A stretch of 64,000 nt of DNA. Origin: Gautieria morchelliformis. Its lineage: Eukaryota; Basidiomycota; Agaricomycetes; Gomphales; Gomphaceae. Positions 1 to 24,731 of this stretch are shown piece after piece. The notes under the pieces are model-generated. The model was not told where the DNA came from, searched no databases, and worked only from the letters and a program-made list of their open reading frames with translations. Location: NCBI GenBank assembly GCA_015179125.1, contig WHVA01000035.1, forward strand, positions 186,001 to 250,000, written 5' to 3'. Each line of letters opens with the position of its first letter. The stretch's first letter is position 1. Position numbers and translations under genes: made by a program.

Positions 1-1824
1 TGTTTGGACATTGAAGCCAGAATTGTGGAGCTTACCAGTAACATCGTGATGTTTGGTACTGCAGGCCTCAGGCACGCTGTGTAGATGTGAGCATTAGATG
101 GTTTACCATATTCTTGCGGGTCGCCACGGTCCCGGGGTTCAACTGTGATGCAACAAGTAGTGTCTCTCTCTCCTGGTGCAGGGCAGGAGAGGGCATTCTA
201 AGCTCTAGCTTCTATGGGCAAACCGTTGTTAATGCATGCAAAGTTAGTCTTTTCTTGATATACCGCATTTCGACCATCTTAACATTGGAACGTCAATCCG
301 CTTCAAAGACCACTGCAAGTAACCGTTGATAGCAACAAAACAATGCCATGAGCGAAACTGAGGGGAGCAAAAAAGAAGCAGATGTACACACCTAGAGAAC
401 ATTATCACCTAATATCAAACATCGCCAGACACGCTTAGTGCTTCTAAGTGCAGGTTTTTTTTTCAATACGATAGTCAGCTGGCGCTAATATCATAGCTAG
501 CCGTAGAGCTTTAGATTAGGTTGTGGCGATTAGGGTATGAGGGCGTCGATAGAGGTAACACCATACGACGCTGGACATGGTCTTGAACTGTCCCAGAAAG
601 CCAGAGAACGGAACACAGCAACCCCAGCGGATCGTCGTGTTCTCAATCTCGTTAGTCAATTAGCAGAACAATGTCGTAGGATTGTGCTGTAACCGTCTGC
701 TGCGAGACAAGAGCTCAACACCGACCGAGAGTTTTATTATGCGCAGGCGACTCAACTTGAAGCGGTACGCCGCCGTCCTGTGTGTTCAAAGTAACATATT
801 AGTATGTCACGAGTAAGTGCTTAACATCTTCCAGCGGCCTTCGAAAATCCTCGGCATCGATAATAATATCGCGATGCGGCCTAAGTACCCACTTGAGCCC
901 ACTGGAGGGAGTCGAGAACGTCCAACATATTCTAGTGTCTGGATACGAAAGAAGCTAGCCCTCGAGGTTGCTTGGTTGCGTAAATTGCGATTGAATTTGA
1001 AGCTGAACTTTGACAATCGCGCCTTGCCCATGAAAACTATATACTACTTGGCAGTAACATCAGCGCGCGGTTGACAAATGTCGAACTGCCAGTTGATCCT
1101 CGGGGCTCCTGAGTTCGACTCGTAGTCGTGCAAGTGCCAGCTATGACATATGCCACGATGTGACATGAAGTCCTGACCTGACTCTTCTAAGTCAAAGTTG
1201 CAAGCATCAACGGAGAGATGATCAGAGAAATGCTACATTGCCTCCGGCGTCGCACACTCTCCGAGGCTTCGATCACTGCAAGGACCTTGCCTATTACCAA
1301 GGACATCATGCCTGTAAACGATTCTCATCGTCCACCTTGACCTTTTGCATGGATCACGTTAGTATTCGGAAAGAGGCAATAAGGATAGTGGCAAATCCAT
1401 TTCTTTCCATTTTTCAAGCCTGGGTAGGCGTCCCATCGGCATCGAGAGCATGCATACCGACGCATGTGGCGGTTCTGTGGCGTTCTGTCGGCAGTAGTTT
1501 AGCATGTGGGCCGGCTGCTAGGAAGGCACTGCAAAATTATTGATGGCAAATGAGACGAGGTGTTAGCGAATCATGGATGAGCGCTGAGAGCGCTGTTGAT
1601 CATAGAAGCTAGCTTCTCATGATTATGGACCCACACACACTCTTTTACTCCCCCAGCAACCTCTACATGCATGGTGAGACCAACAAACTCTAAGAAATTG
1701 GCGGGAAATGTAAGCACTTGCCGATGGCCTTACTTTCCTTACTAAAGCTCTATCGCTCACGTAGGCTCCCCCCAGCAGCTTCGCCATGCATATCGACCCA
1801 CCCTCGGTTCCAACAAGTCCAACA
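1..1824. other. Intergenic, no gene recognised
   Basis: No reading frame here shows a recognisable domain, codon pattern or plausible exon chain; the short open frames overlap on both strands as expected by chance. The right end (about 1600-1824) is the likely promoter and 5' leader of the PH-domain gene that starts at 1825. No tRNA-like or repeat structure was found. Confidence 0.5.
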
Positions 1825-4800
1825 ATGGCCACCTTCAGGTTCGTTTTTGGTCCCGGATATGATGCTAATCGGCTTTGTTTCGTTTCTTAAACCCCTGTTC
1901 TCCCGGCAGGTCACGCACTTTATCATCGCCCGCTCACCCCAAAACGCCCGACGGAAACCCAATTTCCGTTGGTAGGTCGTTATTCTTGGAGGTGTACGAC
2001 GTTATAACGGATATCCTCTTCAGGTGACCGTCAAGATACCAGCGATACACCCTTCCCCAATTCTTCTTTCCATGACTCCCGTGATTCAAAGACCAACTTG
2101 AATGAAACTTCTCGTGCACGTCGGAGCAGTACTACCACATCCGCAGTTCACTTTTCCATTCCCAAAACATTCAGCTTATCCTCTCCGCTAGGTTTCTTTG
2201 CACGTCGGCGAAAATCGATCCAACATCCGCCATCACATCCAGATGATACCCTTGTTGAAGTTATTGAGATCGGGCCCGATCCGGGGCGCTTGGAGGATGG
2301 GGATGCGAGCGTGATCCATGAGGATGAGGAGCGACAACGACTCAGAGATGCAGCCGCGCATGCACTGGGACTCGGCTTGGGAAGGGACAGTTCGGGCACT
2401 CCGGAGCCTACTCTCGAGGATGCGGAGGTAGGACAAACCACCCCTGTCGCAGACCGATCCACGAATCCATACGTCCTCGACCCTATCCCTCGTATTCCAC
2501 CCCTTACAGGCCTCCCCGCCTCCCCGCCTTCTCTTATATCCCTGCCTAATTCACATTCTCAATTAGCTCCCTCAATCATGACCACCATCCCCGACGCTGT
2601 CCCACCATATCCAAGCACGCTTTCTGCGCTCAAGCCCCATATACAGACGAGCTCTTCCCTTTTCAAGTATCATCCAAGTTCCACTTTTCTTGCACTAACC
2701 GTCAGCCGTCGCGCGAAACAGTGGAAGCTTCATTATGTCGTGCTCACCTCGCCACCGCCTGCCACATCTCCCACGCATGACTTTGCGGACTTGGCACAAC
2801 GTCCATGTCCGGAAATGCGTCCAGAAATGCTGCAGATTTCGACTGGAGAATTCACGCCGCTTCCTAGTACACGACACTCCCATCTGCATCTCTTCAAAAG
2901 TGCATCACCCTCGCCTGAAGAGTTGGAGATAGACAGGCTTGAGATCAACGAAGATAGTGTTGTCTATGTGGCGGAGGTCGAAGTTGCGGGGAAGCGCGAT
3001 ATTGTCAAAGTGGGTGGGCGTGATGCGCGCAGAAACCTCGTCGGGAGTGGGGGAGCTAGCTTCAAGTCCACTGGTTCAAGCTGGCATGGGGGCACGAAGA
3101 CAGATAACGAGGCAAATATGGAAGAGATGGGACGTACAATGTGGTGGCTCAAAATGACTGATGGTCCAGAGATGCAGCAATGGATGGGGCACATCAGAAC
3201 TGCTGTATTTATGCAGAGGTAAGCCTCAGACTCCATTTAACGTCCCACTGCCATATGGGGCTCTTCCTGCCCGCGCTTAGCTAGTTCTGCATTGTTGACA
3301 TGGTGATACTGACAATTTGGTGCTGCGACTAGGGCTGAACGTGCGGGAATGTTTCAACAGCATGCACCCAGCACTGTACCGAGCATGAAGGCTGACCTTG
3401 ATGTGCTTCTGTCTCTGCGCTCACAGGGTCTCCTCCCAAGCATTGCTGCTTCTTCTGGAACGGCAACGCCGCCCTACCCAGGATATACCGAATCATCAAT
3501 GGATACAATTTCACAAGCGTCACGGCTTTCGACGCAGAAACCACCTTCGTCGTACAACCACATGTCTATCACAAATGCCACCAGTCCAACCCCTTCCCCG
3601 GCACCAAATCCCCGATATGCAGAGCACGTTGGGGGCGCCCCATCCTATACATCTCGATCATCTATCCGCGCCAGAACCTATCCACCACAGTCTGCCTTGA
3701 GCCACGGCCTCCCATCCCTGAAAAGTCTCTTCAGCCCCAGCTCAAGTCCTAGTAGCGCTGGCTTTGGTCATGTAAATGGCATCTCGTCTAGTAAAGGTGC
3801 CACATCCAGTCGGCAGGGCTCACGGCCATCATCACCTCAGCTTGACAATGAGAAAGACATCGATCCCATTTCGGATGACGTTGTTTCCTTCGGAAATCGT
3901 GCGACCGCGCTTCTCAATCTTTTCCGCTCTACCAGCCGTGCGTCGAATAGCCATAATCAATATACTGGTATGGGGAGTAGTAATTCGACGACGACGACAC
4001 CGCCTGCCGCTACAACACGATCTCATGGGATTGGCACACCCATATCACCTGTGGGTCACGCCGACGAGACCTTGCGGGGAAAGCCCTCTGGTGCTGGTGT
4101 GCATCCGACAGCGTATTCAGTGGACTGGAGTTCACTGAATGGTGAATCCACCGCGGGCAGCCTGAACAAGCATGGGGCCTCGTCGGGGGCACCCTCCCTT
4201 CCGCCACCACCAAGACATCCCCGACGACCAATAGCAAATGGCAGCACCCGAGGGAAGACTGTGGACATAAAGAGTCACCAATTGAAACACCGGTTTAATG
4301 GAACAGGACATGTCGATAGAGAGGGCTCGGTCCCGGAGCGACGGCTTTCCTCCTCACATGGTCGACACACACCCTCGCCGTCGATTCTGTCGCCCCCGAC
4401 GTCGCCACCTTCGATACCAGGCAGTAGCTTCCGTGGTGGTCGTCCACCTAGTGCAAACTCAATGTCATCGTATGCCTCTGCTGAGGGTGATCGCTCGTCC
4501 GAAGTCGAGCGTGGAAACTCGATGCGTCGCTCGCGCACAGTACCCAAGATGCTCGCGCCCCCCACCGGCCCACCTCCTAGTGCACCATCTCTGCGTGCGC
4601 GCTCTCCGAGCGGACCCCCATCACCGATTCTCGAGCAGGATATTGTGCAGCGTAATGGCAGCGGTCGATTTGAGCCCTCAAGCAGCACGACATCGACTTG
4701 GGGGTCGCAGCATCCGTATTCGAATCGCGTCTCTGGTAGTTCCGCGCTGAGCGTCAAGACGACCAGTACCGGACACAGTTTCTTTGGGTCCAAAGCGCCG

Positions 4801-5526
4801 CCGCCCCCACGACCCCCGCCCAATTTCTCCCCGCCACCGGCACCAACGGAAATACCGGATGTCATGGCAGCCACGAACACGCCTCGTGACTCTATCCTAT
4901 CTCGTTCACTTCGTCTCTCACTGGTTCCTCCGGCAGCGCCTCCAACTCAGTCGCTGCCCCCGCGACCTGATGAGCCAGGTTACCGCCACCGTAGATCAAA
5001 TAGCAGCGAAGTCCAACCGACGGGTAGTCTATATCCTAACCCTGCTTTGTCCTCACAGCCTTCGTTCATGACACATCCACCTGCTCCACCTCCCAGTGGG
5101 CCCTTGCCTCCCACCCCTGATAGTGACCGAGATCGCCCCTCGTCGAGGAATTCTCGTCGTACCTCCTTGACTCAGCGGCTTCGTATTCTGAGTTCCCCTT
5201 CGCCCGCCTCGTTAACGCACAGCCTAGCGAAGGACGGCGTGCTTGATTCTCGTCTTATCGGCGAACCCATTTTGTCACACTCTGACGGTTATCCCGCCAT
5301 GTTCCTCAACATGAGTGATACGCCAATCACACCAGCAGTGTCTCAGGTTCTCCCTTTCATCCCCGTGCCATCTGAGCAGGAAGATATCGAGCCAACACCT
5401 CTCTCACCACCCCCACGACGGAACTCTCGTAACTCTAAAGAGATCCGACCGCCTAACCATGAAAGGGACGATACCAAGTCTCCCGGTGGAGGTCTGGGTC
5501 CTCGAGAATGTACGGTGTATACCTGA
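1825..5526 (+). CDS. PH-domain, proline/serine-rich protein (four exons)
   Basis: The exon chain is 1825-1838, 1910-1971, 2024-3218 and 3333-5526, which keeps frame and gives 1154 aa. The start is the ATG at 1825, whose tiny first exon (MATF) splices to an Arg/Ser-rich second exon. Introns begin GTTCGT, GTAGGT and GTAAGC and end in AG. A pleckstrin-homology-like domain lies roughly at residues 200-440: it opens with FLALTVSRRAKQWKLHYVVL and closes with the Trp-containing helix of MQQWMGHIRTAVF. The rest, about 700 residues, is low complexity, rich in Ser, Pro and Arg, with polyproline runs such as APPPPRPPP that could bind SH3 or WW domains. A membrane- or cytoskeleton-linked adaptor role is inferred from the PH domain and proline tracts only. 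The 3' end converges on prp8 with about 130 bp between stop codons. Confidence 0.82.
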
Positions 5527-5655
5527 TTTATGTTCTGTTGCATTCGCTTTCTGTACTATTTAGACGGCTACCTTTGTACCAGGTGCTTATGGCATGTACT
5601 TTATAACACGAATTTATGGCAGTAACGGTACAAATACAACAGGCCAATAATTTGA

Positions 5656-14904
<9,249 letters not shown>

Positions 14905-15600
14905 TCAAGTGCAGGCGCGTGACCATCACTGTCACGCACGCGAACTAAATGGAAGTATCATCGAATTTATCCCACAAGTGTGTAAGATTCAGTTCAAGCA
15001 CATTTATACTCTGTACAAGCCTTTCAAAAAATGTACGGTTGTGATTATGTACATAAAATATCCGCAAGGTAAATATTGATTGGCATGGTACATGCAAAAT
15101 CCGGGCATAAGTAGCTTTTGTGACTTGCAACCTGTATTGCAGTCGCTCAAAAGAATAGTACAATGCAAATAACATAATACTAAACGTCCATCCATCGGGA
15201 ATAATGTACCATGTGCACATTGCCCCTCGTACCATCCCTTTTTGTCTATGTGCATTGATGATCGCCACACGACTCGGATGGTACAGTCAAGGACAGGCGC
15301 AAAAAAATAGGTCAAACGAGTGGTCAACGTGTGCAGGAGAAAGCGAAAACTCCGACCACGTTAAAAGGCAAAAGGCAAAAAATGAGAGAAATTCTAATAT
15401 GAGGAGAGCAGGCGAGGGTCCCCCGCAGCTATGCACATTGTCCGAAAGCGATGCGAGAGAAAGCGAAACTTGAGTTAGGATGGCGAAGACAAATGCGCGG
15501 TCATTAACATGCGAGATGCGAGCGGATCGTTGTGGTATCATGATTGGGGGAAGGTGGACAGCGAGCGGTTTTAGGGCCAAGGGCTGAGTATCAGAGGATA
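14905..15600. promoter_or_regulatory. Promoter region of prp8
   Basis: This 696-bp gap separates the prp8 start from the downstream end of the Kre6/Skn1-type gene, both on the minus strand. It must hold the prp8 promoter and 5' leader and the 3' end of its neighbour. No open frame with protein-like content and no clear TATA box was picked out. Confidence 0.4.
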
Positions 15601-17746
15601 TCAACACTGGTTTGGGAGTTTGCTATTTCCCGGAAATGAGTAGCCAGCCTGAATGTAGATTGTCAGATATATTGTCACTTGTACGCATCAGAATGGTTAC
15701 GTACTTGGCTCCATGTTGTGAAGTTGGCATTTTCATAGGCATTAAGGTGACTACATAGATTGTACCGGTCAAGACTTGATTATGAACAAGAAATGTTTAC
15801 TTACTCATTGATATAAGCTGCAGTAGGATAATTTGCAGGATCGCAACCGATGCCGTCATTAACCCCTTCGCGCTGATATATGCGCACATAGTCGACGAAC
15901 ATGGTGGATGGAAATACCAAATTTTTGAAATCGGCATGTTGAAATCCGGGGGACATGCCGAAGTTAATGATGATACTCTGGAAAAAAAGTATTTGAGCAA
16001 GCGAAGCCACGTAATTGGGCATTGCTATACCATGGGCTCCTCTGGTATCAGACGCTGCGAAATCTCCGTCTCCGCCTCTGGACCGACGGCAGCGGGGTTC
16101 ATAGTCCAAGTCGTTGTGTCGCCTACATACCACGAGATGTGGCCGCTTGCCCTGTTGTTAGGATCCGAAAACCATTCGAAGCCATACGTCTGGTATGCAT
16201 TCCCGCCATAAGCGGTATCACCAATCTGGGTGACGCCACTGACAGCCTGCTGGGTTATAGAGCCCTTAAAACCATTGAACTTGGTGATGACGGGATTGAC
16301 AATGTCGACGGCGGGGGTCTGATTGTTGAATTGATACGCTGCGTTGAATGGCGCGATCTGGAATGATTGTGAAGCCTGACCCTCGCGGTTAACAGTATCG
16401 ATTTGTGCCTCGATGACGTCAATCTCCGGTGCCCCGCGTCCTTTAGATGGACTAGGGCCAGGGTGATCACGGGGAACATTAGTGTTCGGACATGTACAGG
16501 CGCTAACACGCTGCCCTGGTAGATAGGACAGTGCAAAGTTGGTTGTGGGGTCCCAGCCGGTATTGGTTGCAGCGACGGGTGTGGTGCCACCAGGATCGGT
16601 CTGATTGGGAAGAGCGCCAGTATCGCAACTATCATACGAGTACGGCCAAGTGCCATCGGTGGAGGCACCATACCCTGCCCGACCTAGATTACCCATAGTC
16701 CAGAAACCAGGCCAAAAGCCAGGAGTCGCACCACTACCAGGCAAGCTGATGGAAGCCTCAAGAATACCCGTGGTGAAGCATAGTTTGTTCCAACTTTGGA
16801 GCATTCCTGACTGAAAATTGAGGTCATGGTTTAGCTGCTCTGTCATGGTAATTTGGAGTTTTCCGTCCTTGGTGGTAATGGCCTCTGGCGAATACCACTC
16901 AAGATCACCTGTCGGCCAATAGTTGAGATCGACAGCCTCCCAGTATGGGTCATCACCGGGATAGAAGGTGCGGCCGTCGGTATTAAACTCGTCTGAGAAG
17001 ACAAGCTTGTAGTTTTGGCCATCCTGAAGACCAACTTTGGACATTGCTTGCTTGGGTGTGGCGGGGTCGATGAGGGCGAAGACCTGAGGGAGGTCAGGGA
17101 CCTGACCTGAGCCGTTGATGCCTCCGAGATTGAAACCAAATGCGGATGTAGTCCTGGGACGAGTATAAAAGGATATAATGGGATAGGCGGCAAAAAGGGT
17201 GATGAGACCGCCGATGAGAAGGACAATTGTGCCGATATTGAGCCAACCACGGGCACTAAAGAGAGTGAACTTGCGGTCGAGCTGTGCATCTCGGACGGGG
17301 TCAGGGTTGTGCATGGCATCGTCAGCCTCAATGTCCTTTGCGGACCACCCATAACCCTTAGCGCCAGCGGGTAGGTCATTGGGTATGCCAATAGTTGAAG
17401 CATCGGAAAGGCCAGCGGTGCTGAAGCGAGAAGTTCGGAAAGAGGACTCACGGGCCAAGGGCTCATACTAACAAGAAGAGGATAAATACGGATGGTGGGA
17501 GGACGACGGGCGGAAGCTCACAGCGATTGGTCTCATGGGTCGTGGGGACGGAGAGGTCTCTGAACTACTTTCTGGAACTGGACTCTGCTGCCTTGACTCT
17601 GGTGCTCGAAGCATACTGGTGGTAGATTCAGTCTCTGGCGTGAAGTACCCGGAGCCTGCTATTTGTGGGGGTTGAGGAAACGGTGGACTGGAGACGTCGG
17701 AGGGCACTGTTGAATACTGTCCCTTTGCCTTTACAGGTGAGGGCAT
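15601..17746 (-). CDS. SKN1: Kre6/Skn1-type beta-glucan synthesis protein, GH16
   Basis: A type II membrane protein of the Kre6/Skn1 family (PF03935), needed for beta-1,6-glucan assembly in the fungal cell wall. The exons are 17522-17746, 16031-17467, 15805-15977, 15705-15750 and 15601-15648, giving 642 aa in frame. The N-terminal cytosolic tail is Ser/Pro rich. One membrane segment (GWLNIGTIVLLIGGLITLFA) is followed by a lumenal GH16-like domain. The catalytic-type motif is GAPEIDVIEAQID, with the two Glu flanking Asp as in GH16 enzymes. Other family signatures are YPGDDPYWEAVDLNYWPTGD, GFWPGFWTMGNLGRAGYG and ISQRLIPEEPM. The tail DHLNAYENANFTTWSQAG and the final Cys are also typical. The ATG at 17744-17746 was chosen because it opens MPSPVKAKGQYSTVPSD and splices in phase to the next exon. 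Whether the protein is an enzyme or a chaperone-like factor is not settled for the family. Confidence 0.93.
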
Positions 17747-18864
17747 GACCCGGCTCGAGTCGCAGAGAGAGAAGGTGGTTCTGAAGCAAAGAAGGTATAT
17801 GTGGAATAGTGGTATAGTGTGGAGTCGGCGCTTGTGTCCGAGGGCCAGTAGCAACGCATCAGATAGCCTTTATCGCGACGAATATGCATATATTGCGTTT
17901 GACCCCACCAAATAAACACTTGACACATTATGCCAGTATCCATCTCAACAGCGTCGCCGACCATGCTTTTTTGTTTCTCTTTCTGCAGTCGACAAAAGAG
18001 GCGGCGGTGTTTGAAAACAGACGGAGTTCCCGGAGTCTCTCCCCATGCGGCTGCGGGCTGCGTGCGGCCTAGCATTGATCTCATCGCCACACGCCTATGA
18101 CAATCAATTGTGCCAAAGACAACCCCGTTGATGGTATCTACATCAGTCAAGACTCGAGACAAGAGCTCCAGACCCTCCAACGCTTAAATGTATATAGCCG
18201 ATGGCCAGCGTCCACCTCCATATGGCCAATCCAAACATGGGAGTGGCATGACCCCTATTTCGGGGGTCCACACATTGAGACCGAGTCCACACATGCACCA
18301 GAAGGAAGAATGACCAGTCGGGCCGCCGGGGAGTTAATTAGTACTGAGTATGCATCCCTGGCCAGACTGATGTATGCATCGTCCTCCTGGTAATAAGAGC
18401 ATAGAGGTATCGTCAGACTAAGCATAAGCAAAGCAACCATCACCTAGCGTCAGCCGGCACAGACCAATGGATAACATCCTGAAAACCTAGGGCGTAGGGG
18501 ACGTGGCTTTCGTCGTAACCTGCAAGACTCAGCAAGAGCTATGAGACAGCACCTATGCCGAGTAATCTCCTCAACTTCCTCCTGGCCTTGACCCTGCTCC
18601 GCCTGGACAAAACAGGATGCTTTGCCTATCTCTGGACCAGCGATAGAAGCGAAAGGGTACGCCATGCAGCAAGCTGCCCACCGTCCACGGAATCATGCAC
18701 ATGGACTCGAACTTAGTCCTGTTGGTAAGTATAAGTATAGAGACCAGCCTAATATTAGCATGAGGTTGGAAGAAGATGATGTTTGGCGTCACGTGAGCGA
18801 AGTCGTAAATTTTTAAAAAATATTTAGAACAGATATGTAGTAAGAGACGCGGGTCCACATGCAG
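17747..18864. other. Intergenic with 5' region of the GH16 gene
   Basis: No credible coding sequence was seen. The part next to 17746 should carry the promoter of the minus-strand glucan-synthesis gene. The right part leads into a retroelement relic and is AT-richer around 18800. Confidence 0.4.
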
Positions 18865-19446
18865 AGACGATTCCTCAGTCCGCTTCGACAACTTGCAGGA
18901 CTTCGGCGCTATCCGGCGCAACCTCCGGATCGGTATAAACGACCCCCAGCTTGGCTTTTTAAGGACGATGTGTCTGGCGCATGCTCCATTGCGGCAGATC
19001 AGACAAATCGTCACTATAGATGGGCAGCGACACGTGGACCGCTGCATCCAATTCGCGGCATCCGCAGCGCAGCACGCGCGTGGTGCACTTTCATGGGACT
19101 CGTCGTGTGGATCGCTATCCACGTCAAAGGCATCGACGGTCTTCTACACTACATGGATCACGCATGGTCTCATGACTTGGATCCGAACCTCTACCTGTAC
19201 GAACCTTACGGCGAACTCTACCCAGCCAAACAAGTAGTATGCTTGCTTGGTTTATGGGACGAAATCCGTTTGCCGCACGAAAAGCCCAAGCAACTCTTTG
19301 CCAAGGCCTTGCGCATCATCAGACTCGACGTCAATCCCTATGCGATGTCAGTCTCATTCCCCGAGGACGGGAAAGCGGCGCTCGTAGCAGCCCTTCGCTC
19401 TTTCACCGACACCTCCGTTTCGCGCCGCCACTCGCTTGTGCAATGA
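18865..19446 (+). pseudogene. Frameshifted reverse-transcriptase relic
   Basis: This is a remnant of the reverse transcriptase found in a retroelement family common in Agaricomycetes, recognised from memory of the protein pattern. Conserved pieces lie in two frames. DFGAIRRNLRIGI and IRQIVTIDGQRHVDRC are read in the frame starting near 18893. LFKDDVSGA and the long C-terminal stretch from about 19072 (CTFMGLVVWIAIHVKGID, YEPYGELYPAKQ, WDEIRLPHEKPKQLF, RLDVNPYAMS) are read in the other. At least two frame changes are therefore needed. The polymerase box normally written YVDD reads YMDH, so the second catalytic Asp is lost. No terminal repeats or neighbouring element genes were found. It is treated as dead. 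Confidence 0.72.
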
Positions 19447-20873
19447 CTCACTATAGTCATGCTTTCCAAGCCTATCTCTTCAGACCAGCCCCGGCAACAA
19501 CAGCTGGCAGAATTGGGCAGGAGACTCCGGAGTAAGCCACTCGTTGCTTATTGTGAGTAGGACTGGAGCTAGGTAAGGCAGAATGTTTCAGATGCAGGCG
19601 ACTTTATTCCGTGATGCAGAAGAGCTCAAGAGCACAGGACCTATATTATTAATATACAGGCCATGTATGCCCACCACTTCCTCACTTGGCGTACATTGCT
19701 CGTGCTGAGGCAGACAGGGACTCGACACGGTAACGATAAATCAATTCCACTAGTATCGTGTACACGGCAGGGACATCTACACCCACTCATGTTCGATTTG
19801 GACTGAAAGGCACCGTGGTGTTGCTGCGCTGGCTATACGTGAAGACTATTAACACTCTCGATCTCCCTCGGCGTGTCTTTGTATTACTGATCCCTGGCTG
19901 TTACGCCCTGCCCTGCCCACTCAGCTCATACACCAACCCTCGTGCACCGCCATTCCCTCCCCGGCATCCCCAGCATCCGCCCTAGTTGCTAAAAGCCTGC
20001 CACGGGATGGTGACAACCGGCTTCAATGCTGATTGACCTAGTAATCTCTGAAAGCCCAGCCTCAGTGATTGTTTGACCTATAGCTTCGATTGATTGATTT
20101 CTGCTCGCTTGTCTATTTATTTGTTTGTTCTTTCGATTCATGCAGAAGGCTTATCGTATGATTATATTCCGATTTGACAGGATATGCATGGCGCCGCCGT
20201 GGTACGAGGACTTTTGCGATGCAGAGTGCCGGTATATGATCCATTATATAATGTTTTTTGGCCTTCCATTGAACTCGCATCGACATGGAACTATGTCTTC
20301 CTGTCTTTGTTTTGTCTGATAGCGCATATATGCCGTGCGTCCGATATTGATCCACAGCCTCTAAGTGGACAACACACATCGGCCAGCCCAGGGCCCCTTC
20401 AGCCCCGCTTCATGACAGGCGTCCGCAATGTTGGCCGCATGTTATCACCTCGATAAACAAGCCTCCGAAGTGGTTGATATATTTTTAGACTGGTGAGGTT
20501 ATGAGGTTCGTTACTGTGTTTGATATATATTCTTGGTAAGGTTGAATAGAGTGTTCCCATATGCAGCTGATAATTTGTGTGGATAATTTGTGTGTTGGTA
20601 TGTCGCGTCACATTGCGTACTTCAATCATCACCCAGTATGCAGGTGCCCTATACATGTTTCTCCTCGACCACAGTGCGTACAATGCCACTGATACTCTCG
20701 CATATTACGGCAAGCAGAAGCCAGTGTCGGGTGTCGTTGATGAAAGGTAATATGGCCATTATAGCACGAGGTTTACAAACTCCTTACCCGCTGTTGTACC
20801 GGTTTCAAGTTCCGTGATAAACTGATACTATTTGTTTAATCATCATAAATGGAAAAAAATTGTAACTATCTGA
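19447..20873. other. Intergenic, no gene recognised
   Basis: About 1.4 kb follow the RT relic up to the malic enzyme stop. Short open frames are present but show no domain or splice logic. The stretch 20040-20600 is AT-rich with TTTATTTGTTTG-like runs. Nothing further can be supported. Confidence 0.4.
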
Positions 20874-23537
<2,664 letters not shown>

Positions 23538-24503
23538 TATGACTAGGAGAGTGAAGCCTTATTTATATGGGACTGCTCCTGAATATTAGTGAGACTGAAA
23601 TTGCGAGGTAAGCCGAGCCCCTTGGTCTCGAATACAAATTATTGGAGTACTTTTAGTTAGCCGGACCCGCCCCGATCATCGATGGTGCGGAGCGGACAAA
23701 GTCGTTTAGAACAACCGACTCTCTCCGACACCACTGGACCGACTCGGTTCCGTGTGTCTCCCGACTCGGATGATAGTCAACTCGGCGTACAGGAAGGCCT
23801 GCAAATTTGGCCTCATTCATACGTTTCTTCATCTCGCTCGGAGCATAATTCCCAACTTCGTGCCAGCCCAGCATGCGACCTACGAAGAGCTTGTCCTTCC
23901 CAACGTCACAGCCACATTATTCAAGTCCGTCCAATTGCGTCTGTGATTTCGCATCTTCGCCACACTATGCGTCTCAAGCCCAGGGTAGTCCAGGCTCTTG
24001 TACAAGCATATCCATGATGCTTTCTCGTGATTATCCTGCTCTGCTCACGATACCGCCGATATGCAGGCTTGAAATCGCCCCAGTATTCCGTCTCCAAGGG
24101 TTATTTTTATTGTCGACAGCCGTCTTCCGGCCCCTGTCACGCTGGAGAATATTTCCCGACCGATTCTCAACCGCGCGGGAGCCTCTCTTTGAATTTCGGT
24201 GACGCCTTAGCCTCACTTCGAACCCAGGTGCCACTCAAACCGAAGCTTAAGCTACAGCCACTTGGTGACCGGTCTATGGCGGTCGTCCCTCAATCATTGT
24301 CCAGCCCCACGTTTCATGATCCACATTCGATCTACATGGTACGGTCAGCCAGAATCAGCGGGAAAGATATAACTAGGGGGTAAAGACGGCTCGCTGGCAA
24401 TGCCGCTGGGAATATTGGACCCAAGTATTCAGACCAAGATAATCACGAGGTATATTTTCAAGGACAACCTATCTCTAGGACAAACGATATCTGTGGCACA
24501 CTA
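23538..24503. other. Intergenic, likely malic enzyme promoter
   Basis: No convincing gene. The portion adjacent to 23537 is the presumed promoter of the malic enzyme. The rest shows no recognisable element. Confidence 0.4.
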
Positions 24504-24731
24504 CCCACTGATGATTCAATATATAAACCATTACGTGTAAATAGCAATAGAACCCACTGATAAAAAAAAGCACTCGTTTCAATGAGTTTGTTTCAGGGGA
24601 TACTGACTGGGATTCATGACATATAATATGGAATACCAATGGTATCAGCAAGGGCATGTGAGTCAAAGACAACTGCTTTCGGGCGACATAGCCACTGACA
24701 AACCTGTGGTTCTGGCGCTGCATTTCAGAAA
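24504..24731 (+). repeat. Diverged dispersed repeat, solo copy
   Basis: The segment aligns by eye with 63522-63775 in the same orientation. Shared blocks, with gaps, are CCCACTGATGATTCA against CCCACTGAGGATTCA, TATATAAACCATTA, CAATAGAACCC, GTTTCAATGAGTT, GTTTCAGGGG, CTGTGGTTCTGGC against CCGTGGTTCTATC, and CATTTCAGA. The partner lies immediately 3' of a reverse-transcriptase relic, so this is probably a solo terminal or 3' segment of the same retroelement family. The copies have drifted considerably, implying age. Confidence 0.7.

Noticed and set aside
1090..1130. GAGTTCGACTC-like word resembling a tRNA T-loop
   Set aside because: No matching acceptor stem, D-arm or A-box at the right distance.
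1238..1543. 101-codon plus-strand open frame at the left end
   Set aside because: Overlaps other random frames, lacks a coding pattern, and no motif or neighbouring exon supports it.
20399..20689. Open minus-strand frame between the RT relic and the malic enzyme
   Set aside because: No domain, no splice logic, and composition typical of AT-rich non-coding DNA.
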